Source: Coniferiporia sulphurascens | Lineage: Eukaryota; Basidiomycota; Agaricomycetes; Hymenochaetales; Hymenochaetaceae | Length of the DNA: 64,000 nt | Direction: 5' to 3' | Assembly (NCBI GenBank): GCA_002794785.1 | Contig: NBBA01000027.1 | Span: 100,398 to 164,397 of the forward strand | Shown here: positions 1 through 11,241 of the stretch, piece after piece | Layout: each line of letters opens with the position of its first letter | Position numbering within the stretch: the first letter of the stretch is position 1 | Notes under the pieces: generated by a model | Database searches by the model: none | Seen by the model: only the letters and a program-made list of their open reading frames with translations | What the model was told of the DNA's origin: nothing | Program-made: the position numbers and the translations under genes

Positions 1-310
1 GCTCTTCATTGTACTCGACAACCCCTCCCGCCTCCCTCTTCGGCCAGTGATGCTGCCGATCGGGCTGCCAGAGCCGCTGCCAACTGGGCGGCTGCTGGCG
101 CCACCACCACTCGCCTGCATGGAACGGCCCCCACCACCCCCACCACAACCCCCCCCCAGGACCCGACGTCCTCACCAGACATCCTAGCCCCCTTGCCAGC
201 CATTGGCGACTCCCAACTGATCTTGGCCTATGATTTCACCGCCCAAGCACACACGGAATCAAGGGCAGCATCCCGAGTCGGCTCCCCAGCCGCCTCAGTA
301 GGGTCGATCC
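1..310 (+). pseudogene. LINE E1, ORF1 N-terminal fragment
   Basis: This is the Ala/Pro-rich N-terminal part of a LINE ORF1 protein. It matches the N-terminal region of the better copy at 28156-28496 (shared Ala-rich stretch, then AIGDSQL and GSPAASVGSI). Its 5' end lies outside the window. The fragment stops at a 13-bp TSD (gtagggtcgatcc, 298-310) that recurs at 5542-5554, where the same ORF1 resumes. The open frame 193-1212 runs from this fragment into the inserted element E2, so that ORF is a junction product and not a native protein. Confidence 0.85.
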
Positions 311-1212
311 CCACGGTCAGCATATGGGCCGAAAACCAGAAGTCAGCAATGGCTCTGACTAAAACGTCCTGTGAGTTCTTCGCCTCCCTCCCCACTGCAG
401 ACCAAGTCCTGGTCCTGTCCTCTTCCTACAATGTAAAGGGGAACATCGTGACCACATTTGCGACACAACCATCTTCTGCCAACCCGACCATGGAAACAAT
501 CATCGATCGTCACTCTGCAGCCTACGCATCCCACATGCGCACCGAGTGTATCGCAACCAGGATTAATGTCCCAAGCGCCTTTTCACTAACCCCCTCCAGA
601 GTCCGCCCCCGGTCCGCACTGCACATCTCTATGGTGCCTTGCAAAGACTTCTTGTTTGGCCAGAACAGACACACCATAAACGAGAAGGCCCCCATGGCTG
701 AAATCCGGCACAACCCGGCACTCTGCAACCTTGACTTTGTAGTCACCCCCCACTTCGCCGCCACCAAGGACCACCTGCCGACACTCGACAGGTGCCCAGT
801 GGCCTTCTCCTTCGTCAACCCCGATGGGTCCATCTGCGAGCGCCTCCTCAAGAGGCCATGCATCTGGATGTTCGGATCCGTCCTCCGCCTCTCAGTCCTG
901 CCTGTCCGCCCCACCCTCACACAATGTGAGCGGTGCCAGGGCCTCAGCCATGGAACCAAGGGCTGCCGAGCCCAACCTTGTTGCACTGACTGCACGGGTG
1001 CCCACCTGACCCACAACCACTGCAAATTGTGTGCCCACTGCGCCACAGATGCAGTGCCCAAAGGCGACACATGCCCCCACCCCCGCCTCTGCAACAACTG
1101 CAAGGGCGACCACCCAGCCACACTGCCGGCATGCCCCAAGAAGAGGCGATACTGCCAAATCGAAGAGGCCCTCACTGCCGACCCCACTGATGACCAGATG
1201 GAGGAAATATGA
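311..1212 (+). pseudogene. E2 ORF1 (Gag-like, zinc knuckles), truncated
   Basis: Nucleic-acid-binding ORF1 protein of the LINE ribonucleoprotein. The conserved core (MALTKTS.EFFASLPTADQV, then FLFGQN) is followed by three cysteine-histidine knuckles near the C-terminus. The first has C-X2-C-X4-H-X4-C spacing (CERC then H then C); the others start CTDC and CNNC. The protein ends QMEEI. Its stop overlaps the ORF2 start in an ATGA at 1209-1212. The N-terminal region is missing through 5' truncation. Confidence 0.9.
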
Positions 1213-2057
1213 TAGAGAAACTCTCTATCCTGCAGTGGAATGCCGCCTGCTCACTAGTGGTGATTCATTCCCTAATCCCTGTCCTTACAACTGATCCATC
1301 CCCCCCACATCTCATTCTTATACAGGAACCCCCCTGGTACCAAATAGGACTGCAACCCTCGCTCACCGACCCAACTGGCACCCCAGTCTTTAACGTCCCA
1401 ACCATCCCGGGCTATGTGCCAGTTCTACCACCAGAGGTTCGCCCACAGGTAGTCACATATGTATCCCGAGCCCTCCCCCCAACGTCATGGTCAATTCTCA
1501 GAGCCGCATCACACAGCACCGATGTATTGACGGTTGAGGTCCGATCCCAACTCACCCTCCAGGTGTGCAACTATTACAGTATGCACCCCCTGGACCATGA
1601 CAACGCCTCTCCCCAGTACCCAGGTGAGTCTTTCCTTTTTTCACTCCCCTCAGTGCTAGCCACCACCCTACTTGTGGCAGGTGACTTCAACTGTCGCCAC
1701 CACACATGGTCCGAATTCTCTGTCCCACGAAGAGACGACTTGGGGGCACAACCCCTCGATGACTTTTTTTGCGAGCATGGCTTAGCGCCTGCCCACCTTC
1801 CTGACTCTGACTCATGGCCTGTTGGCAACTGTCAATGGTGCCCCATTGACATGATCTGGGCCCCACCCGCAGTCAACCCTGACTCTATTCTAGATTTGGC
1901 CACCTCCGACCCCTCACCACTGTCCGACCACACCATCCTGCACTGGTCACTGCCCTTTCGGCCCCCCCCTCCTATCCTAAAGACATGCTGGCTGCTACCA
2001 GCCAACAAGGAGGAATGGACCGACATCACCTTCCCTCTCCTTGAAGCAGCCTTCTGA
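1209..2057 (+). pseudogene. E2 ORF2 endonuclease domain
   Basis: APE-type endonuclease at the N-terminus of ORF2, which nicks target DNA for target-primed reverse transcription. Visible family motifs are ILQWNA near the start, LILIQEPPW, AGDFNCRHHTW and SDHTILHW, which carry the catalytic Asn, Glu, Asp/Asn and His positions. A TGA at 2055-2057 ends the frame where other copies read through. The same frame continues to about 2450, and the protein then shifts frame at a poly-C tract near 2459-2468. Confidence 0.9.
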
Positions 2058-2418
2058 CTACCAGGGCTCGACACCCATACCCTGGACACCAAAGCCAAGG
2101 CAGTCATCGACTCTATGGTTGCCACCCTCCAGCCGTTCACCTGCCTCACTAAACCGTTGAAAGCGGAAGTCCCGTGGTGGTCACCCCACTGCAAGACCCT
2201 CCTTTCCACCATCCAGATGGCCACCACCCCCCTCCAGCAATCAGCAGCTCGACGTGCCTTCAAACGTGGCATCAGGACAGCCAAGCGGCAGTTCTACGCC
2301 GATCAGGCATCGGAAGCAGACACCTCCAACATCTGGAACTGGGCCAAGCGAGGCCTGGGCAACCGACCCACCCCTATCCCATCGCTAAAACGACGAGACG
2401 GGTCCTTCACCCAAATGG

Positions 2419-5208
2419 ATGATGAAAAAGGTGAGCTTTTCTGCGAAACTTTCTTCATGCCCCCCCCCACTCCAGACAGAGGCCACCACACTGCCACCAC
2501 TATGCCAACCAGCTGCCCCGCCAATCCTCCTAACCGAGCTTACAGGGGCACTGTCCGATACATCCAACTTGTCGGCTCCGGGCCTCTCGGGAATAGGCTA
2601 CCGCCCCCTGAAATGGGTTGTGGACACTTACCCCGATGAGATTCTCTCGCTCTTCAACGACTGCCTGTGCTTAGGGCACCACCCTGAGTGCTGGCGGGCA
2701 GCAAAAGTGGTGATGCTCCGGAAGCCCAACAAGAAGGACCCCTTCTCGCCGTGTTCATACCGGCCCATCACCCTTGAGGAGACCCTAGGGAAACTCCTCG
2801 AAAAGATAATTGCTAACCAGCTACAGTACCTCGCTAACACGAGGGACTGGCTGCCACCGAACCAGTATGGGGGGCGCCAAGGACACTCGGTCTATGACGC
2901 CACCCAACACCTCTTACAGATTGCGGAGCATGCCCATGCAGAGGGCCTCGTATGTTCAGTCCTAGCGGTTGACATCCAAGGCTTCTTCGACTCAGTGCAC
3001 CCCCAACTTCTTCACCAACAACTGTTGGACCTTGGTTGCGTGCCTGACATGGCGGACTGGTGCTTGTCCTTCATGATGGATCGGCAGGTCACCATCGTGT
3101 TCGATGGCACTACCCTCCCTACTGCCCCCAAACCCGATTTCGGCACCCCCCAAGGATCGCCGGTATCTCCCATCCTGTCAACGATCTTTGCAGGGGTGGT
3201 CCTCCGGTGCTTTCACCAAGCCGGCACCACCGCCCTAGCTTATGTAGACAATCATCTCCTAATATGTGTAGGCCCCTCCATAGCATCCAACTGCCACACC
3301 CTCACCCGTGCCTACCAACAACTCGACACCCTCTTCGGCACCATCGGTCTCAATATCAAAGCGGCCAAGATGGAGTGCCTCCACTTTCACCCCCCTCAGC
3401 GAAAAACCGGCTATGACGGCTGGGACACCGCCAGCATACAAGTCGACCCGAACACACTGATCCGCCCTTCAATCCCCCTCAGATGGTTAGGGATTTGGTG
3501 GGACCCCGGTCTTTCCTTCAAGCCCCACGTCGAGCGAATGCGCTCCAAGGGGCTCTCCACCCTTGCCGCTCTCCGCATCCTAGGTAACACCCAATGCGGC
3601 ATCTCGGCCCTTCTCCTCCACCGCCTGTACACTTCCTGCATTCGATCAGTCCTGTCATGGGGCACGCCGGTATGGTACCATGGCCGCTGCCAGAAAACCT
3701 TGGTAAACCACCTCCAGACCATGCAAAACACGGCCTGCCAGTGGATTCTTGGTGTCTTTAAAGGCACTTCCCCCCATTCCACAAATTTTCTTTGCTCTGT
3801 TCCCCCTCTCTCTTTCTATTTTGAATATATAAAGACAACCCATTCCCTGCACCTATGGTGCACCCCTCACTCTATTGGCTGCAAATTATTTAAAAACGTA
3901 GCTAACAGACCTTTCTCACTTTCTCTGCAGGTCCGAGCCCCCCGGGTTCAACAGGTCCCCGCATACATGCATCCCCCATGGATGGACCCCCTGGCTTTCA
4001 CCAACGGCCGAGTCAGCTTCACCACCCCCATCACACTGGTCAGCTCCGACACGCGCAAACAATTCGTCAGCACAGCAAGAGCCCTCGGCTCCACAACACA
4101 CGTCCAGGTATTCATGGATGGCTCCCACATAGACAATAAGTCGGGCTCGGCCATCTGTGCCATGATGGGCACCACCCACCTCCAGTCACGCCGACTGGAG
4201 TCCCCCACCTGCACCACAGCCATGGACGCCGAGGAGTTTTCCCTTGCCACGGCCCCAGGCTGGGTAGCATGCCGCCTCCCAGCACAACTGTGTGTCACAT
4301 CAGATATATTCTTTTTGTCTGATTTGCTGACTGCACTCCACCTCTTCCACTCCTGGGAAGCTGCTCCTGGCGCCCATCTCCTACACATCTGGAAAGTGGG
4401 TGTGGAAACTCTGCTGGACTCGTACCCGCAACTCACCATTCACTTCATATGGTGCCCCGGTCACTCGGACATCCCCGGAAACGAATGGGCTGACTCGGAA
4501 GCGAAGCTAGCCATGGAGCTCCCCCCATCTGATCTCAAACTGTCCACCTCCACACTCAAAGAGGTCGCTGTCCGCACCCTCATGGACAGGTGGACCCTCG
4601 CACTAGCCTGCCCCCTCGCCTCCACCGCCAACAAATACTTGGTGGTACAGGGCCCCCCCACACACCACCCGAGAAAGCTACTCATGCACTCGGCAGACCA
4701 CCCCCGGAGTGAACTATTAGCAGTCGCTCAAGTCCCCTGTCATGCAGGTCCCTATGGGGGATACTGGTTGAGCTTTGACTCGACCTACCGACACAGACAT
4801 GGCCTGATATCGCACTGCAGGTGGCACAACCACCCCCCATGGCCTACGCAGTCGGCCGCCCACATTTTAGGCGGCTGTAGCACCTTCCAACCATGGATAC
4901 GATGTGTATGGCCACCCAGGGACCCTCTTCCAACCCACCACTCAGAGTGGGCTGACGAACACCACCTCCTGGTTTTGTGACGCTGGCTTCGTCTAACGGG
5001 GCACTTAAACCGCCTTTCCGACCGGACATCCGGGGCCATCCGGCTAGCTTTTGTCATGATGGACCTCGATGGACACCCAACCAATGGGGATATGGACTTG
5101 GACCTCCTAAGGGATTACATGCGTTGTATGCTCGGACCCCGAACCCAGGACTCGGACCCAGCCCTTTTGGAGCTTGCAGGTACACTCCCCCCCTTCCCTA
5201 CTGATTAG
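2419..5208 (+). pseudogene. E2 ORF2 reverse transcriptase, RNase H and C-terminus
   Basis: One reading frame from 2419 to the TAG at 5206-5208, with a single internal TGA at 4978-4980. RT motifs: YRPITLEETLGK, DIQGFFDSVHP near residue 184, GTPQGSPVSPILS, then YVDN near residue 275, where other copies have YVDD. Loss of that catalytic Asp predicts a dead polymerase. A thumb-like WLGIWWDPG follows. RNase H begins with FMDGS near residue 564, then AMDAEEFSL and GHSDIPGNEWADSEAK. The C-terminal region ends LLELAGTLPPFP. Confidence 0.92.
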
Positions 5209-5500
5209 CGACTGCCTTTCGAATTCCCTTGAATATGTCTCGGCTGGTGCTCTCACCCTCCCTTTCCAATTCTAAGCTTCTTACTTTAACCTGCCCTCAC
5301 CAGCATGGTTTGTTCGTAGCGATATGTACTCCTCCTTCTACGTCTTTCCATCTAAATAGGGGCTCTTCACACTTTGGCACCCCTTTAGGGAGCAGAGCCC
5401 CCACCCAGTTTCGTACAATGCGCGATGATGGGCACCTCCGTTGTTATGTAGTTAGGGCCCCCCCTTTGGGGGGGCAGCTTGTAATTATGTAATACTGCAG

Positions 5501-5540
<40 letters not shown>

Positions 5541-5541
5541 G
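5209..5541 (+). other. E2 3' UTR with terminal hairpin and (AAT)n tail
   Basis: The untranslated end carries a hairpin of G-C7, loop TTT, G7-C at 5457-5475, then the block cagcttgtaattatgtaata, ctgcag and an (AAT)n tail. The same arrangement ends nearly every LINE copy here, so it is probably the RT recognition site for target-primed reverse transcription (inference). Confidence 0.8.
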
Positions 5542-5589
5542 GTAGGGTCGATCCATGGCTCCATTGAAACCGGTGAGACAGCCCCAGAA

Positions 5590-7245
5590 ATGGCGGTTGA
5601 CCCCCATACCCCCCTGCAACAGGTGGGAGGTGCAAGCCTCGGGCAGAAACGCTCCTCAGCCGCCATGTCACCTCTCACACTGAGAGGACCCCCCACCCAA
5701 CAACATGAACAGCACACCACAGGGTTCATGTACTCCCTCACCCATGCCCTGGACGACTTTGACCAGAAAACCAGGGACGCCACTACCAAGATGATCAACA
5801 TCAAGGCTGCGCAGTTTGTGGGCGACCTCCTCTGGAACATCCAACAAACACTAGTCAACATTGAGCAAGACAGGACATACCCCCAGAACATCATCTACTG
5901 CAATGCGGTGATGGCCTACAACTTCGCAAGGGAGGGGGCGGTAATCGCCCTCCTGGAACCCTTCGCCCCAGCTTGCCCCCCCCAAAGGGCCCTGGCCACC
6001 ACCGGGACCCCAGAAATGAAGGCGCTGACTGAGGCAGTCAAACACCTGACCACTGATGTAGCTTCTATCTCCCATCAGATGGCTTCCATCAGCTCTAGGC
6101 CTGCCCCCCGACAACAGCAGCAACAACAACAGCAACCCGCCCTGCAAGCGGCCATCCAGGCCGCCCCCACCTCCTATGCACAAGTGGCTGCAGCAGCAGC
6201 CCCCCCAACAGCCACCAACCCAACTCCAGTAGCCCCGGCCACCGGAGCGGTCATCAACCTGATGCAGAAGAAAAAGAAGCGCCAGCAGAAGGTGCCCCCA
6301 CCCCCCACTATGTATGCCAAGGACCCAACCTTGGTCCTCACCCCCACAGTCGGCATACGGGCCGAAAACCAGAAGTCAGCAATGGCTCTAACAAAAACGT
6401 CCCATGAGTTCTTCGCTTCCCTCCCCACCGCAGACCAAGTCCCAGTCTTGTCCTCTTCCTACAACGTAAAAGGGAATATCATGACCACCTTTGCGGCACG
6501 CCCATCCTCCGCTAACCCGACCACGGAAACGATCATTGATCGTCACTCCGCAGCGTTTGCCTCCCACATGTGCACTGAGTGCATTGCAGCGGGGATTAAT
6601 GTCCCAGCTGCCTTCTCCCTAACCCCCTCCAGAGTCTGCCCCCAGTCTGCACTGCGCATCTCTATGGTGCCCTGCAAAGACTTCTTGTTTGGCCAGAATG
6701 GACACACCATTAACGAGAAGGCCCTCATGGCTGAAATCCGGCACAACCCGGCACTCCGCAACCTTGACTTCATCATCACCCCCCACTTCGCTGCCACTGA
6801 GGACCACCTGCCCACACTCAATGGGTGCCCAGTGGTCTTCTCCTTCGTCGACCCCAATGGCTCCATCTGCGAAAGACTCCTCAAGAGGCCTCGCATCTGG
6901 ATGTTCGGATCCGCCCTCCGGCTCTCAGTCCCACCCGTCTGCCCCACCCTCACCCAATGTGAGCAGTGCCAGGGCCTCGGTCATGGAACCAAGGGCTGCC
7001 ACGCCCAACCATGCTGTGCTGACTGCGCAGGTGCCCACCTGACCCGCAATCACCGCAAATTGTGCACCCACTGTGCCACAGATGCAGTGCCTGAAGGCGA
7101 CACATGCCCTCACCCCCGCCTCTGCAACAACTGCAAAGGCGACCACCCTGCCACCCTGCCGGCCTGCCCCAAGAAGCGGCATTACCGCCAAATTGAAGAG
7201 GCCCTTGCTGCCGACCCTATCGACGACCAGATGGAGGACATATGA
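5590..7245 (+). CDS. E1 ORF1, Gag-like zinc-knuckle protein (551 codons open)
   Basis: Long open frame missing only the N-terminal part displaced to 1-310. In order: a helical region around DFDQKTRDAT and FVGDLLWNIQQTL (residues 55-95), a Gln run (about 175-185), an Ala/Pro-rich stretch, a Lys cluster (MQKKKKRQQK, about residue 225), the conserved ORF1 core, and three zinc knuckles starting CEQC, CADC and CNNC. It ends QMEDI. The stop overlaps the ORF2 ATG (ATGA, 7242-7245). The true start is unknown because E2 splits the gene; the ATG at 5590 is only the first available. Confidence 0.85.
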   Translation: MAVDPHTPLQQVGGASLGQKRSSAAMSPLTLRGPPTQQHEQHTTGFMYSLTHALDDFDQKTRDATTKMINIKAAQFVGDLLWNIQQTLVNIEQDRTYPQNIIYCNAVMAYNFAREGAVIALLEPFAPACPPQRALATTGTPEMKALTEAVKHLTTDVASISHQMASISSRPAPRQQQQQQQQPALQAAIQAAPTSYAQVAAAAAPPTATNPTPVAPATGAVINLMQKKKKRQQKVPPPPTMYAKDPTLVLTPTVGIRAENQKSAMALTKTSHEFFASLPTADQVPVLSSSYNVKGNIMTTFAARPSSANPTTETIIDRHSAAFASHMCTECIAAGINVPAAFSLTPSRVCPQSALRISMVPCKDFLFGQNGHTINEKALMAEIRHNPALRNLDFIITPHFAATEDHLPTLNGCPVVFSFVDPNGSICERLLKRPRIWMFGSALRLSVPPVCPTLTQCEQCQGLGHGTKGCHAQPCCADCAGAHLTRNHRKLCTHCATDAVPEGDTCPHPRLCNNCKGDHPATLPACPKKRHYRQIEEALAADPIDDQMEDI

Positions 7246-8627
7246 TAGAGACAATCTCTATCCTACAGTGGAACGCCGCCTGCTCACTAGTGGCGATACA
7301 TTCCTTAATTCCTGTCCTTACAACTGACCCCTCCCCACCGCACCTAATTCTTATCCAGGAACCGCCCTGGTACCAAATAGGCCTGCAGCCGTCACTCACT
7401 GACCAAACCGGCACCCCGGTCCTTAATGTCCCCACCATCCCGGGCTACATACCTGTACTACCACCAGAGGTTCGCCCTCGAGTAGTCACGTATGTATCCA
7501 GGGCCCTCCCCCCCACCTCCTGGTCGATCCTCGGAGCCGCATCTTATGGCACCAACATACTGACGGTGGAGGTACGATCCCAACTCACCCTCCGGGTGTG
7601 CAACTATTATGGTATGCACCCCCCGGACCGAGAGAACGCCTCCCCCCAGTACCCAGGTGAGTCCTTCTTATTTTCACTCCCCTCGGTGCTAGCCACCACT
7701 CTACTCGTGGCAGGTGACTTCAACTGTCGCCACCACATGTGGTCCGACTTCTCCATCCCACAATGGGAGGACTTGGGGGTGCAACCCCTCGATGACTTCT
7801 TCCATGGGCATGGCCTGGCACCTGCCCATCTCCCTGACTCTGACTCATGGCCTGACAGTAACCGCCGTCGGTGCCCTATTGACATGATCTGGGCCCCACC
7901 CATGGTCAACCCCGACTCTATTCTAGATTCGGCCACCTCCGACCCTTCACCACTGTCCGACCACGCCATCCTGCGGTGGTCACTGCCATTCCGGCCCCCC
8001 CCTCCTGTCCTAAAGACACACCGGCTACTCCCAGCCGACAAGGAGGAGTGGACCGACATAGCCTTCCCTCTCCTTGAATCAGCCTTTGGTCTTCCGGGGC
8101 ACAATACCCATGCCCTGGACACTAAAGCTAAGGCGGTCATCGACTCCATGGTAGCCGCCCTCCAGCCGTTCACCCACCTCACAAAGCTGTCGAAAACGGA
8201 AGTCCCATGGTGGTCACCCCACTGCAAGACCCTCCTAACTGCCATTACAACGGCAACCACCCCCCTCCAGCATGCAGCAGCAAGAAGAGCCTTTAAACAG
8301 GGCATAAGGACGGCTAAACGGCAGTTCTACACAGACCAGGCATCGGAAGCGGACGCCTCCAACATTTGGAACTGGGCCAAACGCGGCCTCGGCAATCGAC
8401 CCACTCCCATCCCATCGCTGAAACGGCGAGATGGCACCTTCACCCAAACGGACGATGAGAAAGGTGAGCTTTTCCACGAAACCTTCTTCATGCCCCCCCA
8501 CCCCAGGCAGCAACCAACACCCTGCTGCCACCACAACAACCAGCTGCCCCACCCATACTCCTTATGGAGCTTATGGGGGCACTGGCCGATACATCCAACT
8601 TGTCAGCCCCAGGCCTCTCAGGGATAG
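7242..8627 (+). pseudogene. E1 ORF2 endonuclease and linker
   Basis: APE-type endonuclease with ILQWNAACSLV, LILIQEPPW, AGDFNCRHHMW and SDHAILRW, followed by the linker to the RT (RRAFKQGIRTAKRQFY, DEKGELFHETFFM). Frame is lost at the poly-C tract near 8492-8500, after which the RT continues in another frame from 8564. Confidence 0.9.
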
Positions 8628-9433
8628 GTTACTGCCCCCTGAAATGGGTGGTGGACGCCTACCCTGATGAGATACTTACACTTTTCAATGACTGCCTACA
8701 CTTAGGGCACCACCCCAAGTGCTGGCAGGTGGCAAAAGTGGTAATGCTCCAGAAGCCGAACAAGAAGGATCCCTTTTCGCTGCGCTCATACTGGCCCATC
8801 ACCCTCGAGGAGACCCTAGGGAAACTCCTGGAAAAAATAATCGCTAACTGGCTCCAGTACCTCACAAATATGAGAGACTGGCTGCCACCTAACCAATATG
8901 GGGGGCGTCAGGGCCATTCGGTCTACGACACTGCCCAACACCTCCTACAGATCACAGAATGCACCCACTCAGAGGGCCTTGTGTGCTCGGTCCTTGCAGT
9001 CGACATTCAGGGTTTCTTCGACTCGGTGCACCCACAGCTCCTCCACCGACAATTGTTGGACCTCAGTTGCGCTCCGGACATGGCCAACTGGTGTCTGTCC
9101 TTCATGATGGATCGGCAGGTTGCCATCGCCTTCGACAGCACCACCCTCCCAACTGCCCCTAAACCTGACCTTGGCACCCCCCAGGGATTGCCAGTCTCCC
9201 CCATCCTGTCAACAATTTTCGCTGGGGTGGTCCTCCAGCGCTTTCACCAAGCCGGCACCACGGCCCTAGCATACGTTGATGACCACTTACTTATTTGTGT
9301 AGGACCCTCAGTGGCATCCAACTGCCATGAGCTCGCACATGCCTACCACCAACTCGACACCCTCTTCGGCACCATCAGTCTCAACATCGAAGCCGCCAAG
9401 ACAGAGTGTCTCCACTTCCACCCCCCTCAGTGA
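8564..9433 (+). pseudogene. E1 ORF2 reverse transcriptase
   Basis: RT palm and fingers with ITLEETLGKLLEKIIANW, DIQGFFDSVHPQ, GTPQGLPVSP and an intact YVDD box. A TGA at 9431-9433 replaces the CGA present in sister copies at the same place. The same frame resumes after it into the thumb and RNase H. Confidence 0.92.
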
Positions 9434-10621
9434 CGTACCGGCTATAATGGCTGGGACACAGCCGGTGTACAGGTCGACCCCAACACACTCATCCGCCCCT
9501 CGATCCCACTCCAGTGGCTGGGGATCTGGTGGGACCCAGGCCTCTCCTTCAAGCCCCATGTTGAGTGTATGTGCTCCAAGGGGCTCTCCACCCTCGCTGC
9601 ACTCCGCATCCTGGGCAACACCCAACATGGCATATCGGCCCTCCTCCTCCACCGCCTCTACACCTCTTGCGTCCACTCCGTCTTGTCATGGGGAGCACCA
9701 GTCTGGTACCATGGCCACCGCCAAAAAACTCTGGTAAACCGCCTTCAGGCCATGCAAAACACGGCCTGTCGCTGGATCCTGGGCGTCTTCAAAGGCGCCT
9801 CCCCCCATTCCACCAATTTTCTTTGCTCCGTTCCCCCTCTCTCTTTCTATTTTGAATATATAAAGACCACTCACTCTCTGCGCCTCTGGCACACCCCGCA
9901 CTCTGTTGGCCATAAACTTTTCAAAAACATAACTAATAGACCCTTTTCCCTTTCTCTGCAGGTCCAAGCCCCCCAGGTTCAACAGGTCCCTGCATACATG
10001 CATCCCCCATGGACGGACCCAATGGCATTCACAAAGGGCCGGGTCCACTTTACCACCCCCATCACTCCGGTTAGCACCAACACCCAAAAATCTTTCATAA
10101 CAGCCGCACGCCAACTAGGCTCCACCCCCCACATCCAGGTATTCACTGATGGCTCCCACATTGACAATAAGTCGGGCTCGGCCATCTGTGTAATGCTGGG
10201 CCACACCCGACTCCGGTCATGCCGACTGGAGTCCCCCACCTGTGCCACAGCCACAGACACCGAGGAATTTTCCCTCACAATGGCCCCCGGTTGGGTGGCA
10301 TGCTGCCTCCCGGCGCAACTGTGTGTTGCATCGGACATCTTCTTCTTGTCCGATTCACTGACTGCCCTCCACCTTTTCCGCACATGGGCCGCCGCCCCTG
10401 GCACCCACCTCCTCCACATCTGGAAAGCAGGTGTGGAGACTCTGCTGGACTCATACCCCCAGCTCACCATTCAATTTGTATGGTGCCCCAGCCACTCAGA
10501 CATCCCTGGGAATGAATGGGCTGACACGGAAGCGAAACTGGCTACAGAGCTCCCCCCATCTGACCTCAAACCTTCCACCTCCACACTAAAAGAGGTCGCC
10601 ATCCACACCCTTATGGAATGA
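9434..10621 (+). pseudogene. E1 ORF2 thumb and RNase H
   Basis: Same frame as the preceding RT. It holds the thumb-like segment (LQWLGIWWDPG, then the Met-initiated stretch from 9569) and the RNase H with FTDGSHIDNKSG, TATDTEEFSL, LSDSLTALHL and GNEWADTEAK. All acidic RNase H positions are present. A TGA at 10619-10621 stands where sister copies have a CGR codon. The solo LTR lies 62 bp further on. Confidence 0.9.
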
Positions 10622-10683
10622 TGGTCACTCTCGCTAGCCTGCCCCCTTGCCTCAACTGCTGACAAGTACCTGGCAGTCCATGG

Positions 10684-11241
10684 TGTTACAATTTTCCTTT
10701 GCTTTTCCTTATTGTGCTGACTCACTTCCCCTTTGTTATCATCAGTCAGCGCAACCCCCCCATTTCTCTGCCTTACTCATCCTTATTCACCTTACACCAT
10801 AAGACGCCATGATGACACCTTATTGCATCATCATGACGTGCTTTGCTTACTGATCACCGTACTTGTATTACCAAGGCCTTCCTTGAGTTTCCATGACCTT
10901 CCCTAGTCTGGTAAACATACCTAACCAAGTCGCTACAGTAGCAAACACATAGAGTAGCATATAAGCATGTAACTTTAGCAGCACAAGCCCTAAGCTTGTG
11001 CTCTTTGTTCATACAAGCCCATTATCTGCTACCACCAGTTCACTGTGTGCCACTTGGCCATTATTCGCTTCGTCGTAACCCGACTCACTCTAGAAGCCTA
11101 CCACGTCCACATCGACGATCAGGAAGCCCCATCGACGATCACCCTCGATTTATGACATCTAGGAAGCCCCGTTGCCGTACCATCAGTTCCAACGATCAGG
11201 AAGCACCAACGTCGATCACCACATAACCGTTGAGCTTAACA
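10684..11241 (+). mobile_element. Solo LTR copy 1 (558 bp)
   Basis: Starts TGTTACAATTTTCC and ends GAGCTTAACA, so the termini are short inverted repeats TGTTA/TAACA. Flanked by a perfect 5-bp TSD (catgg, 10679-10683 and 11242-11246). It splits the C-terminal coding region of E1. Two further copies of similar length are at 40048 and 43175. No internal region is present, as expected after LTR-LTR recombination of an LTR retrotransposon. Orientation is set by analogy between copies only. Confidence 0.95.

Larger units (their letters stand above)
311..5541 (+). mobile_element. LINE E2, 5'-truncated, inserted in E1 ORF1
   Basis: Non-LTR retrotransposon copy containing, in order, the 3' two thirds of ORF1, endonuclease, reverse transcriptase, RNase H, C-terminal domain, 3' UTR with a C7-TTT-G7 hairpin (5457-5475) and an (AAT)n tail. 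It is 5'-truncated inside ORF1. A perfect 13-bp TSD (gtagggtcgatcc, 298-310 and 5542-5554) bounds it, which shows target-primed insertion into an older copy of the same superfamily. Confidence 0.95.

Noticed and set aside
193..310. ORF 193-1212 as a native ORF1
   Set aside because: It crosses the E1/E2 junction at the TSD, so it fuses two different elements by chance in frame.
522..1187. Long antisense ORFs opposite LINE coding regions
   Set aside because: They lack recognisable domains, recur opposite every copy and follow from C-rich codons; treated as shadows.
1621..3930. Possible intron from CAGGTGAGT in the endonuclease to TTCTCTGCAG before RNase H
   Set aside because: Both signals recur in other copies, but joining them changes reading phase (donor after 415 nt of ORF2, acceptor in phase 0), so no in-frame EN-RNase H fusion results.
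5506..5540. AAT/TTA repeats as independent microsatellites or CRISPR-like arrays
   Set aside because: They occur only at LINE 3' ends and are retrotransposon tails; no spacers.
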